Part shown: piece after piece, positions 1 to 8,488 of the stretch
Numbering within the stretch: position 1 is the first letter of the stretch
Layout: the number at the start of each line of letters is the position of its first letter
NCBI GenBank assembly: GCA_029974015.1
Contig: JARKUF010000022.1
Span: 1-64,000, forward strand
Length of the DNA stretch: 64,000 nucleotides
Origin: Spirochaetota bacterium
GTDB taxonomy: Bacteria > Spirochaetota > UBA4802 > JAGODF01
Reading direction: 5' to 3'
Program-made: the position numbers and the translations under genes
The notes under the pieces: generated by a model
Told to the model about the DNA's origin: nothing
Databases searched by the model: none
The model's input: the letters and a program-made list of their open reading frames with translations, nothing else

Positions 1-288
1 ATCACGCTCGATGGCGTCGGCGTGAAGGTTTTACACGGAGTGATAATCCCTAATATTGGCCTCATGTATCGTTTTGCGGCCGCTACAAGGACGGACTGTC
101 ACCGTCACTTAAGGCTATGCGACTGCGAGTCGCCCCTAAAATTTCGGTTTTTTAATGAAAAGGGCTGATTTCCCCGTCGAGAGATTCAGCAGGTGCCTCA
201 GAATCCTTGAGGGCAGTCACCAAAACAGGTTTTCCCTCCTTCTGAAGGCGGAGAATGGGAGTAGATCAGAGGACAGGGGCGAGATAAG
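1..288. other. Window-edge region without a supported gene
   Basis: No convincing coding sequence. Frame 1 on the plus strand is open from the window edge to a TGA near 170 (about 56 codons), so it could be the tail of a gene starting outside the window, but the residues are not recognisable. A short perfect hairpin (GCGACT, loop GCG, AGTCGC) lies at 119-133, with a T-run about 14 bases later. That is too far apart for a classical intrinsic terminator. Confidence 0.3.
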
Positions 289-1299
289 TCAGCTCTTCAT
301 GCCGAAAAACAGCATTCCGCCTTTATTTCGATAGACAGCAAAACCGTCGCGGATGAGCACTTGGAGATGGGTAAATACCTCGGAGATGGCGAGAAAAAGC
401 TCCAGTGGAAGCCGGGGCCCTCGCAGAGCGGGGAAAAGCCTTCTCGCCGTAGCATAGGCGGTTATCTCCCCCTCCCCGAGAATGCCGAGAATTGTCTCGC
501 TTCGGCGCAGATACTGTGCCCTGTACATTTCGATGGTGGCGGTGATATTCTCCACGGCCCTGCCGTGGGCGGGAAATGCGATGCTGGCGCCCAGGTCCTC
601 GGCCCGCTGCAGGGACGCGAAATACTCTTCCTGGCTCAAGCGCCGGGGAAGTCCATGCTCCTCTTCCAGCATCACGAAGGCGTTCGGGGTTATGTGGCCG
701 AGAATGTGGTCGCCGGAAAAGAGCGCTTTCTCTTTTTCGAGAAAGATGCAGACCGACCCTCTCGTATGGCCGGGAGTGGATATCACCGTCCCCCGACGGT
801 CGCCGAGGGATATGGAATCACCGTCCGACAGTTCCCGGTCTACGCGGCAGGTGTCCGCATAAAGCGAGAATACCGACTGGAGGGCGCCCAGGGAGAGGCG
901 ATGGGCAAGTGGCACCCCCATCATCCGGTAGTATTCGAGGTAGCGCATGCGCGGCACCTCTAGCCCGCGTTCCACAAAGCGCCGGTCTTCCCGGTGCGCT
1001 TCCACGGAAATGGCGCCCCGGGACCGCCGGACGAGGTAGCGGGCGGCACCGTAGTGTTCCAGATGGCCGTGGGTGAGGACGATGCGTGCGAGGCCCTTCG
1101 GCGCCACCCCCAGGAAAGCAAGGCTTCGCTCCAAAAGCCGGGCGGTCCTTCTGGTTCCCGTGTCTATGATGACGTTTTCTACGCCCCTGAAGAGGTACAC
1201 GTTCACCGGCCCCGGCCTCACTCCGGGGAGGGGAAGCGTTATGCGGTAAACGTCATCCAGCACCTCTGCTATGTTTTCACACGTCCGCGTTTTTCCCAT
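289..1299 (-). CDS. Metallo-beta-lactamase-fold hydrolase
   Basis: Soluble hydrolase of the metallo-beta-lactamase superfamily, 336 residues, with a probable two-metal site. Visible motifs in order are THGHLEH (residues 76-82), the third ligand His in STPGHTRGS (about 174-182), the bridging Asp in FSGDH (about 194) and a final His in FPAHG (about 243). The first motif has Glu where most members have Asp (HxHxDH). About 90 residues after the lactamase core look helical and could be a winged-helix-like tail as in LACTB2-type members. The ATG has AAGGAAAT upstream. Substrate unknown; thioester or phosphodiester hydrolysis are both possible in this fold. It lies 123 bases from the short-chain dehydrogenase on the same strand. 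Confidence 0.85.
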   Translation of the reverse strand: MGKTRTCENIAEVLDDVYRITLPLPGVRPGPVNVYLFRGVENVIIDTGTRRTARLLERSLAFLGVAPKGLARIVLTHGHLEHYGAARYLVRRSRGAISVEAHREDRRFVERGLEVPRMRYLEYYRMMGVPLAHRLSLGALQSVFSLYADTCRVDRELSDGDSISLGDRRGTVISTPGHTRGSVCIFLEKEKALFSGDHILGHITPNAFVMLEEEHGLPRRLSQEEYFASLQRAEDLGASIAFPAHGRAVENITATIEMYRAQYLRRSETILGILGEGEITAYATARRLFPALRGPRLPLELFLAISEVFTHLQVLIRDGFAVYRNKGGMLFFGMKS

Positions 1300-1422
1300 C
1301 GATTTCCTTTTATCATTCCTGCAGAGACAATGAAATCACGGTATATTACCATGCCCTTCAGGTAAAGAGGAAAATACATTTCACAGGGGCATCCGCCGAA
1401 AAAACGACACCCCTTCCCCGTT

Positions 1423-2262
1423 TCATTTCAATCCAGCATATTTCTCGAATAGACCCTTCCGGTACGCCCAGGACAGGAGACGAAAGTAAAGTTCCGGGGA
1501 GATGCGTTTGCTCCGCCAGGTGAGTTTCGCATCTCCCTGGGTGAGAACATAAAGCTTTTTCCTTTCCACAGACCGTATAATGTGCCGGGCGACCTTTACC
1601 GCGCTCGTGTTCGCTTTCGCGAACATCCCCTCGGCGAGCTTTCTCTGACGTTCGTCGGGGGATTTGAATTGGTCCATCAGGTTTGTTTTAAAGAATGTGG
1701 GGCAAGCCACCGTGACGCCAATATTATGCGGAGACATCTCGATGCGGAGCGTTTCAGAGAGGGATATCACCGCAGCCTTAGTTACATTATAGCTCGCCAT
1801 CTCCGCCAGGGAAGCGATCCCGGCGTTGGACGCCACATTGACGATATGCCCCCCGCCCTGCCGCTTGAGGGCGGGAATAAAAGCGCGGCATCCGTACACG
1901 ACGCTTTTAAAATTGATGTCGATAATCCAGTTCCATTCCTCCAGGGAAATTTTATCCATAAAACCTCCGGCGGCGACTCCGGCGTTGTTGACGACAATAT
2001 CAGTTCCTCCCCATTCCTTCACCAAAGCCCTGAGGGATTTCTCAAAATTCTCCGGCTTCGTTACGTCACAGGGAATTTCCAGGGAACTTCCTCCGGCCGC
2101 GTTTACCATGGCCGCAGACTCTGCGGTCCTTCCGGCGTCGATGTCCGAAACGGCTACGCGCCACCCACGGGCGGCGAACTCCAGGGCCATGGCCCTGCCA
2201 AGGCCGCTCCCGGACCCCGTGATGAAAACCCGCTTTTCGGGAAACCTCTTTTCAATCTTCAA
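1423..2262 (-). CDS. Short-chain dehydrogenase/reductase (SDR family)
   Basis: NAD(P)-dependent oxidoreductase of the classical SDR family, 279 residues. The Rossmann motif TGSGSGLG is at residues 15-22, the NNAG motif near residue 92 and the catalytic YNVTK further on, preceded by the expected Ser. A C-terminal extension of about 40 residues rich in basic and aromatic residues resembles SDRs that act on lipids. The start codon is TTG, supported by AAGGAGG five bases upstream. Substrate cannot be read from sequence. A partial copy of the dispersed intergenic element lies immediately upstream of the ribosome binding site. Confidence 0.9.
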   Translation of the reverse strand: MKIEKRFPEKRVFITGSGSGLGRAMALEFAARGWRVAVSDIDAGRTAESAAMVNAAGGSSLEIPCDVTKPENFEKSLRALVKEWGGTDIVVNNAGVAAGGFMDKISLEEWNWIIDINFKSVVYGCRAFIPALKRQGGGHIVNVASNAGIASLAEMASYNVTKAAVISLSETLRIEMSPHNIGVTVACPTFFKTNLMDQFKSPDERQRKLAEGMFAKANTSAVKVARHIIRSVERKKLYVLTQGDAKLTWRSKRISPELYFRLLSWAYRKGLFEKYAGLK

Positions 2263-2276
2263 AGTCGCCTCCTTAA

Positions 2277-2352
2277 AAAGGGACTCTCAAAAAATTTGGA
2301 CTAAGATTTTCCGCCTGCCGTAGTCGGGCGGAAAAAAACAATTGCTAAGGTT
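2277..2352 (+). repeat. Dispersed hairpin element, short copy
   Basis: Short member of the intergenic element family. It starts AAAGGGACTCTC, lacks most of the conserved middle, keeps GGACTAAG, and has the hairpin TTTTCCGCCTG (2307-2317) pairing with CGGGCGGAAAA (2325-2335) with one G-U pair. It ends with a degraded AATTGCTAAGGTT. It sits in the leader of the SDR gene, so it may be transcribed. Confidence 0.6.
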
Positions 2353-2616
2353 GACATACATGTGATCAAAAAGCAATCATTCTTTGACATGCCGGGCCCG
2401 GGCCGGGTCTTTTTTTTATCTCTTCGACATGAAAAAATCGAGGAAACTAACAAGAATCTTTTCTCTTTACACTCATAAATACCGGGAGATTTCAGGAGAT
2501 GCGGACCGTTGGGCGGATTTTAATATTGACATGACAGCGGTCATGGAATAATTGATTTTGATTCACTGGTGATAGGTCGAAAATCAAACAAACCCCGGTT
2601 TTTCGCGGCTGTGCCC
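2353..2616. promoter_or_regulatory. Divergent intergenic region with possible promoter
   Basis: Non-coding stretch between the divergent SDR and alpha/beta hydrolase genes. TTGACA at 2526-2531 is followed after 15 bases by AATAAT (2547-2552), a possible sigma-70 promoter for the hydrolase, though the spacing is short. A GC-rich self-complementary block followed by eight T (2391-2418) resembles an intrinsic terminator but has no obvious gene upstream on that strand. Confidence 0.35.
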
Positions 2617-3516
2617 ATGGTCAATACTTCATCTATTAAAAATAAAAAGGTACAACATCTCCGAGGAAAAACGCCCGCGTTGATGGCGTTCCTCCTTGTC
2701 CTTTCGGCGGCCTCCACCCTTGCGTCTGCGCCGCCCGAAGCGGCCTCAAAAACCGTCAAATACCGTGGACAACAAATCACCCTGCACCACAAGTACCGCC
2801 GCTCCGGGAAGGAACTGGTGCTGTTTATTCACGGCCTAGCATGCTCAAAAGAGTCGTTCTACGGCGCATGGATTGAGCCTAAGCTTAAAAAATATTCACT
2901 TCTCGCCGTGGACCTCCCGGGCTTCGGGGAGTCGTCCCGCCCGGATGAGTTTTCCTACACCCTGGAGGACCACGCCGGAGTCTGCTATGAATTCGTTAAA
3001 AAATTCCCCCACCGAAAGGTCCACCTGGTAGGGCACAGCATGGGCGGGGCCGTGGCGGCAATTTTAGCAAAGAAAAACCCCCGCCGCTTCGTCACTCTTT
3101 CAAGTGTGGATGGCTGTCTTGGTGCAATAAACGGCACTACACAGGTCCAGCCCGCGGTTCCCACCTTCGACGAATTTACGAAGAAGCTTGAACAGCGGAT
3201 AATCAGATCCCAAGGAAAACCCGACGAAAAGGGACTTCGGCTCTGGCACGAATGGAGCCAGGCCACCGACCCTGAGGGTTTCAGAAAGAGCGACGAGTCT
3301 CTCCTCCAGTGGTCAAGGAGCGGAAAGCTCTTCGATTTGTTCATGAATTTAAGCCTTAAAAAAACATATTTCTACCCCGAAAGAGACGGCCTCCCGCGGC
3401 CTCTTCGCAATATACGGAAGGTTAGAACAATAGAAATATCCAATAGCGGGCATTTCATCATGAACGATAATCCGAAGGAGTTTTACCCGAGGCTCGCCCG
3501 GGAGCTCGCCCACTGA
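2617..3516 (+). CDS. Exported alpha/beta-fold hydrolase
   Basis: Alpha/beta-hydrolase-fold esterase or lipase of unknown substrate, about 299 residues. Visible are the oxyanion motif HGLA after strand 3, the nucleophile elbow GHSMGG and the catalytic His in SGHFIM near the C-terminus. A hydrophobic stretch (MAFLLVLSAASTLASA) near the N-terminus is a signal peptide or anchor, so the enzyme probably acts outside the cytoplasm. Start is uncertain: GTG at 2569, ATG at 2617 or ATG at 2683 are in frame and none has a good ribosome binding site; 2617 leaves a normal basic n-region. The alanine racemase gene starts two bases after the stop, so the two are probably co-transcribed. Confidence 0.85.
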   Translation: MVNTSSIKNKKVQHLRGKTPALMAFLLVLSAASTLASAPPEAASKTVKYRGQQITLHHKYRRSGKELVLFIHGLACSKESFYGAWIEPKLKKYSLLAVDLPGFGESSRPDEFSYTLEDHAGVCYEFVKKFPHRKVHLVGHSMGGAVAAILAKKNPRRFVTLSSVDGCLGAINGTTQVQPAVPTFDEFTKKLEQRIIRSQGKPDEKGLRLWHEWSQATDPEGFRKSDESLLQWSRSGKLFDLFMNLSLKKTYFYPERDGLPRPLRNIRKVRTIEISNSGHFIMNDNPKEFYPRLARELAH

Positions 3517-3518
3517 CC

Positions 3519-4664
3519 ATGGTCTTCACCCACGAAGCTTACAAGAACAGGCCTACCAGGGCCGAAGTGTCCATCTCGAACCTCCTAAACAATTACGAAA
3601 TTGTAAGGTCCCTCATCGGAAAGAACGTGAAGATCATGCCCATGGTGAAGGCCAACGCCTACGGTCATGGAATTGTCAGGGTGTCTAAGGAACTTGTGGC
3701 GGCCGGGGCGGCATGCCTCGGCGTTGCGTACCTGGAGGAGGCGGTATTCCTGAGACAAAACGGCATCGACTCACCCATCGCCGCTCTGGGGGCCATCAAC
3801 ACGGAGCAGATCCCGGAGTTCCTCCTCCACAATATCGAGATCACAAGCTCGTCGCTGGACAAATCGAGGGCAATATCGAAGGCGGCGGAGCGCATGGGTA
3901 AAACGGCCCGGGTCCACCTGAAGATCGACACAGGGATGGAGCGAATTGGCGTCCACTGGTATAACGCGGAACGTTTTATTGCCGAGACGGCCGTTCTTCC
4001 CGGCATTGCGGTCACGGGGATTTTTTCGCACCTGGCGAAAGCCGAATCGGACCGTGAATTCACGGAGGAACAACTGAGGCGATTCGACGGCGTCGTGGAA
4101 ACGACTGCGAAGCTCGGAGTGAAGGCGGAGCATCTCCACCTGGCAAACTCTGCCGGAATCATCAGTTTTCCGCAGTCGCACCTTACCATGGTGCGCCCTG
4201 GAATCATGCTCTACGGGTATGATCCCAGGGGGCTTCGCCCCGGGGAAACCTACGCCGGGCAAGTTCTTAAGCCCGTGATGACTCTAAAAACTAAAGTATC
4301 GTATTTCAAGGTGGTCCCTCCCGGGGCCGGAGTGAGCTACGGCCACACATACATCCCCAAAGCCCAGACCAGGATTGTCACACTTCCAATAGGCTATGGC
4401 GACGGCTATTCCCGCCTCCTCTCCAATCGTGGCGAAGTGGTCATCCGGGGACAGCGCTGTCCCGTCGCGGGGAACATTTGCATGGACCAGACCATGGTGG
4501 ACATCGGCCCGGAGGGTACGGCGTATAACGGCGACGATGTCCTACTTTTCGGCGAGATGGAAGGACATGTCCTGCCGCTGGAAGAGCTCTGCGGGAAAAT
4601 AGGCACCATCACCTATGAGGTCCTCACAAATATCAGCTCCCGGGTCCCCAGAGTGTATTTGTGA
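3519..4664 (+). CDS. alr: Alanine racemase
   Basis: PLP-dependent enzyme converting L-alanine to D-alanine for peptidoglycan, cytoplasmic. The PLP lysine is K44 in VKANAYGHG, the substrate-stretch IDTGMERIG is near the middle, and the second catalytic base is the Tyr in GVSYGHTY in the C-terminal beta domain. The length of 381 residues is normal. The gene starts two bases after the stop of the exported hydrolase and is followed by a hairpin, suggesting a two-gene transcript. Recognition is firm. Confidence 0.95.
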   Translation: MVFTHEAYKNRPTRAEVSISNLLNNYEIVRSLIGKNVKIMPMVKANAYGHGIVRVSKELVAAGAACLGVAYLEEAVFLRQNGIDSPIAALGAINTEQIPEFLLHNIEITSSSLDKSRAISKAAERMGKTARVHLKIDTGMERIGVHWYNAERFIAETAVLPGIAVTGIFSHLAKAESDREFTEEQLRRFDGVVETTAKLGVKAEHLHLANSAGIISFPQSHLTMVRPGIMLYGYDPRGLRPGETYAGQVLKPVMTLKTKVSYFKVVPPGAGVSYGHTYIPKAQTRIVTLPIGYGDGYSRLLSNRGEVVIRGQRCPVAGNICMDQTMVDIGPEGTAYNGDDVLLFGEMEGHVLPLEELCGKIGTITYEVLTNISSRVPRVYL

Positions 4665-4738
4665 ATACGGCCCCGTGCAGGGCATGGCGGGCCCATCGTC
4701 TTTACTGTATCGACGAAAAGGCCCGTCGGGGGGCATAA

Positions 4739-4762
4739 CGGTTTCGCCCCCTGGCGAAACCG
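4739..4762. terminator. Hairpin between convergent alr and glyA
   Basis: Perfect ten-base stem, CGGTTTCGCC and GGCGAAACCG, with a four-base loop, in the 122-base gap between the convergent alr and glyA genes. There is no strong T-run on either side, so it is a possible bidirectional transcription barrier or RNA 3' end rather than a textbook terminator. Confidence 0.5.
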
Positions 4763-4786
4763 GTGGTCTGGAAAAAGCAGCCGCGA

Positions 4787-6049
4787 TTACACAAGACGCA
4801 GACGGTCGGTCGGATGGGCGGCGCATATCTCCTTAACCGCACCCCTGACCGCGCCAAGCACCTTATCGTCCTCCATATTCTCGATGATATCGCAGATGAG
4901 GCTTCCAACCCGTTTGAAATCATCGGCGGTTAGCCCGCGGGTGGTAAGGGCGGGGCTCCCCAGGCGGATACCGCTTGTCACCATTGGAGATTTGTCGTCG
5001 AAGGGTACGCCGTTTTTATTGCAGGTGATGCCGGCCTCATCAAGCCTGTTGGCGACATCCTTGCCTGTAAGGTTTTTATTCCGCAAATCGACCAGCATAA
5101 GGTGGTTGTCCGTGCCTCCCGACACCAGGTTGAGGCCGCGGGCTTTCAGCGTCTCCGCCAGGGCCGCGGCGTTTTCGATTACCTTTTGGGAATAGTCCTT
5201 GAAGGACGGCGTCAACGCTTCGCCGAAGGCCGCCGCTTTCGCAGCGATGGTGTGCATGAGCGGCCCGCCCTGGATTCCCGGGAAGATGAACTTGTTCATC
5301 TCGGCCTCCCGGTCCTTCCCGCCGAGGATGACTCCGCCCCGGGGGCCGCGCAGGGTCTTATGCGTGGTGAATGTTACATACTCGGCAATTCCCACCGGCG
5401 TCGGATGGTGTCCTGTAGCCACAAGTCCGGCAATGTGCGCAATATCAGCCATCAGGACGGCGCCGGCGGCATCGGCGATTTCCCGAAATCTGGCAAAATC
5501 GATAGTCCTGGGATAGGCTGATGCGCCGACGATCACAAGTTTAGGCTTATGCTCCCTGGCAAGCCGCATCGCCTCATCATAATCGATTAAATTGGCGTCC
5601 TTCGTCACTCCATAGGACACTATTTTATAAGTGAGTCCTGAAAAGTTGACGGGCGAGCCATGTGTCAGATGCCCGCCATGGGCAAGGTTCATCCCCATCA
5701 TGGTATCGCCATGCTTCAGCAGGGCAAGCTGTACCGCCATATTCGCCTGTGCGCCGCTGTGGGGCTGGACATTGGCTGCGTCCGCGTGAAACAGCTTTTT
5801 AATGCGCTCTATCGCCAGCGATTCTGCCCGGTCCACCTGCCGGCATCCGTTGTAATACCTCCTGCCGGGGTAGCCCTCGGCATATTTGTTGGTCATGGTG
5901 CATGCCGAAGCTTCCAGAACGCCCCGGGAAACGTAGTTTTCCGAAGCGATGAGGATAAGCGTGTCCTCCTGGCGCCTGTTTTCATCCTGAATTATACCGT
6001 ATAATTCGGGGTCCGATTGCTGAAGCGTGGGAACTGTGGTTTCTGCCAT
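4787..6049 (-). CDS. glyA: Serine hydroxymethyltransferase
   Basis: Interconverts serine and glycine with tetrahydrofolate as one-carbon carrier; cytoplasmic PLP enzyme. Strong family signatures include IASENYVS near the N-terminus, the [11 protein letters not shown] block, HSGAQAN, and the PLP lysine in [13 protein letters not shown] place the start at the ATG at 6049 (420 residues). It has GGAG seven bases upstream, while an in-frame ATG at 6094 would lie upstream of a good -10 element. Convergent with alr. Confidence 0.96.
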   Translation of the reverse strand: MAETTVPTLQQSDPELYGIIQDENRRQEDTLILIASENYVSRGVLEASACTMTNKYAEGYPGRRYYNGCRQVDRAESLAIERIKKLFHADAANVQPHSGAQANMAVQLALLKHGDTMMGMNLAHGGHLTHGSPVNFSGLTYKIVSYGVTKDANLIDYDEAMRLAREHKPKLVIVGASAYPRTIDFARFREIADAAGAVLMADIAHIAGLVATGHHPTPVGIAEYVTFTTHKTLRGPRGGVILGGKDREAEMNKFIFPGIQGGPLMHTIAAKAAAFGEALTPSFKDYSQKVIENAAALAETLKARGLNLVSGGTDNHLMLVDLRNKNLTGKDVANRLDEAGITCNKNGVPFDDKSPMVTSGIRLGSPALTTRGLTADDFKRVGSLICDIIENMEDDKVLGAVRGAVKEICAAHPTDRLRLV

Positions 6050-6080
6050 AGCGTTACTCCTGATGTTTTCACTCGCAGTC

Positions 6081-6107
6081 ATCATATAGCCCACTGGTCG
6101 ATGTCAA
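6081..6107 (-). promoter_or_regulatory. Candidate sigma-70 promoter of glyA
   Basis: On the minus strand, TTGACA (6107-6102) is followed after 15 bases by TATGAT (6086-6081). Transcription would start near 6075, leaving a leader of about 25 bases before the glyA start at 6049. Spacing is slightly short. It supports the shorter GlyA start. Confidence 0.5.
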
Positions 6108-6234
6108 GATAAAAACAGCCCGTGAGTAAAATACCCGAATGAATAATATCTGCCACTTTAACTCATTGCGGAGATAGTTTGATGAAAGGATCTAATACAC
6201 CCAAAGAAAACCCATATATCCACCTTTGAAACAA

Positions 6235-6263
6235 TTGACACCGAGGTGACTCTCTATTGTAAT
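6235..6263 (+). promoter_or_regulatory. Candidate sigma-70 promoter
   Basis: TTGACA at 6235-6240, a 17-base spacer and TGTAAT at 6258-6263, matching the consensus in 11 of 12 positions. It would drive the lipoprotein gene beginning at 6390 with a leader of about 120 bases. The rest of the 340-base gap between glyA and this gene shows nothing else. Confidence 0.6.
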
Positions 6264-6389
6264 GAACAGTCGCCGATGGGCAAGCAATACGGCACAGGTC
6301 CCTCCCTCCGGCGATTGAAGGAGATATCTCCTTGTCGGAATAATTATTGAACTCAATACCACGGCTTGAATTAACGGCAAAGATAGCGC

Positions 6390-8426
6390 ATGATGGCCAT
6401 TCAGAAAAAAACGCAAACTACATCATCCTTACGAGCTTCCCTACCATGGCCAATGCGCCATATCATTTCAATGGCGCCCCTGTGCTTCCTCGCCTTCTCT
6501 CTGTGCTTCCCCGGCTGTACGTGCAACCCGGCGGAAAGCGCCCCCGGAGGTGCGGCTGTCCTTCGCCTCTCAAGGGGCGGGGTGTCCGCCTCCCATAATG
6601 GAAACAGCTTTTCAGATTTTTCCAGTGGACTGCCCGATGACGTAATACCGCTAAAGGTCCACGCAGGACCGGAAGGCTATTTGTATCTTACAACCTGGGA
6701 ATCGGGGCTTTTCCGGCGATGCCACGGAGAAAGCTCCTGGCGTAACATCAGCCCAAAAGACTTCAGGGCCCGTACGGTCCAATCCGCCTACAAAGGGTAC
6801 AGGAAGATTTCGGCCTTCGCCGCGAACCCCGATAGCCCCGGAACCATCGCCGCCGCTACGAAACACGATCTCTATCTTTCATCCGATGCTGGATTGACGT
6901 GGAAAGCCTTCCCCTTAAGCGGAGACTTCAAAAAAAACCAGATAACCTCCCTGGCATTGCGGGGAAAATTGGGGGAAATGCTCGCGGGGACTTCATATGC
7001 GGGCATTTTTCGAGGAACCGGACGCGGCCTCGCTGCCGATTCCTCCGGCCTACCCTCGGAAGCCTACTCCGACACTTTGCGCTTCTTCGATGAAATCGGC
7101 GCCACGGCCTTTGGCGCGTCAAAACGAGCCTTTCTCGGCATGAGCGTGTCGGGAGAAATATTCTCTCAGGAAAAGAAAGGAGGCCCATGGAGAAAGATCG
7201 CCTTTATTCCCGGAAGGCCAGCAGTGGACGATATTGCTGAAAGCATGGACACCCTCTATGTGAGCGCCGGAGGTAAAATCTATGTTGTGGAAAAGGGCGC
7301 TTCCCCTCGTCCCCATGCCCGCCTGAATGGAATTGTATCATCATCAGCCATCAGAGGGGCTACTGGAATTTTCATCGCAGGTTCGATGGAAGGCGCGCCC
7401 CCCCTCTTTGTGTCCACAGCCAATCCCTTTGACGCGGCCCCGGCAAGCTCCAGGGCGTCCATAGCTTCAGGGAAAAAGGCCCTCTACGCAAATGCCGCAA
7501 AGGCCGGGAGAAGCATCGACGCCCTCATCACCACGATGGAAAAGTGCGGGTTTAACGCCATCGTCATCGACATGAAGGACGATTTCGGGGGCCTCTACTT
7601 CCCGTCGAAAAACGCCACGGCGAAGGCGATAGGCGCCTGCAGAAGGCCCCTGGACATCGCCGCCCTCATGGCAAAACTCCATGGTAAAAAATTTTATGTT
7701 ATCGCCCGTATGGTTGTCTTCAAAGATAAATACCTCTATCGGGCCTTCAACGGCAACTTCGCCGTGGGAAACCGCGCCACAGGAGGGCCGTGGATGGGAA
7801 GTCCCGGCGAGTACTGGGTGGACCCCCACTCGGAGTTCGTGCAGAACTACAATATCGAACTGGCGACTGAAGCTGCATCACTCGGTTTTGACGAAATACA
7901 GTTCGACTACATCCGTTTCCCTTCGGACGGGCCCATCGGTCTGTGCAATTACCGACACCGGAAAGATGCAGGGGCGTATAAGTCCGAGGTCATCGCCGAT
8001 TTTCTGAGGGCCGCCAGGTCCAGGGTCCCCGTGCCGATATCCGTGGACGTATATGGAATCACAGGCTGGTACCGTTTCGGGAACCGGATCGGCCAGGATT
8101 TCGAGGCCATTGCTGCCAATGCAGACGCCATTTGCCCCATGGTATACCCCTCCCACTTCGGCTCTCGATTCTATCGAAACAGGGCCGCAAGGGAATATCT
8201 TCCCGGGCTTTTGGTCCGCGAAAGCTGTGAGCGTGCGAGGTTCCTTGCCGGTTCCGGGGCCGTAATCCGACCCTATCTCCAGGCCTTTAATCTCCTGTCA
8301 CCCACCTGGGGCCCTGGTTACATTACCGGGCAGGCAAACGCGGCGTTTGAAGGAAAGGCCGACGGATATACGTTCTGGAATGCCGGCGGCGACTATTCCA
8401 TGGTCCTCAGGGCGCTGGGCAGATGA
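6390..8426 (+). CDS. Lipoprotein with propeller-like N-terminus and glycosidase-like C-terminus
   Basis: Probable secreted or surface lipoprotein of 678 residues. A hydrophobic segment ends in a lipobox-like FPGC around residue 41; the ATG at 6453 would give a more usual signal length. Residues about 60-320 contain SSDAGLTW and similar strand-turn patterns typical of BNR/sialidase-type propeller repeats. Residues about 350-678 match the putative glycoside hydrolase family DUF4015 (TIM-barrel type). The clear parts are GFNAIVIDMKDDFGG, the FDEIQFDYIRFPSDG segment with acidic residues at a strand end, ISVDVYG and CPMVYPSHF. Substrate is unknown; a polysaccharide is a reasonable guess. It is transcribed away from glyA. 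Confidence 0.75.
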   Translation: MMAIQKKTQTTSSLRASLPWPMRHIISMAPLCFLAFSLCFPGCTCNPAESAPGGAAVLRLSRGGVSASHNGNSFSDFSSGLPDDVIPLKVHAGPEGYLYLTTWESGLFRRCHGESSWRNISPKDFRARTVQSAYKGYRKISAFAANPDSPGTIAAATKHDLYLSSDAGLTWKAFPLSGDFKKNQITSLALRGKLGEMLAGTSYAGIFRGTGRGLAADSSGLPSEAYSDTLRFFDEIGATAFGASKRAFLGMSVSGEIFSQEKKGGPWRKIAFIPGRPAVDDIAESMDTLYVSAGGKIYVVEKGASPRPHARLNGIVSSSAIRGATGIFIAGSMEGAPPLFVSTANPFDAAPASSRASIASGKKALYANAAKAGRSIDALITTMEKCGFNAIVIDMKDDFGGLYFPSKNATAKAIGACRRPLDIAALMAKLHGKKFYVIARMVVFKDKYLYRAFNGNFAVGNRATGGPWMGSPGEYWVDPHSEFVQNYNIELATEAASLGFDEIQFDYIRFPSDGPIGLCNYRHRKDAGAYKSEVIADFLRAARSRVPVPISVDVYGITGWYRFGNRIGQDFEAIAANADAICPMVYPSHFGSRFYRNRAAREYLPGLLVRESCERARFLAGSGAVIRPYLQAFNLLSPTWGPGYITGQANAAFEGKADGYTFWNAGGDYSMVLRALGR

Positions 8427-8488
8427 AAATACAATAAAATTCTTGACTACCGAGAAATCAAATTGCAAAACTTATCAACGGCAAAAAA

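Noticed and set aside
3665..4262. Minus-strand frames of 163-180 codons opposite alr
   Set aside because: Alanine racemase is unmistakable on the plus strand; these are shadows.
6050..6094. Longer GlyA start at 6094
   Set aside because: That ATG lies upstream of a good -10 element, while the ATG at 6049 has GGAG at normal spacing.
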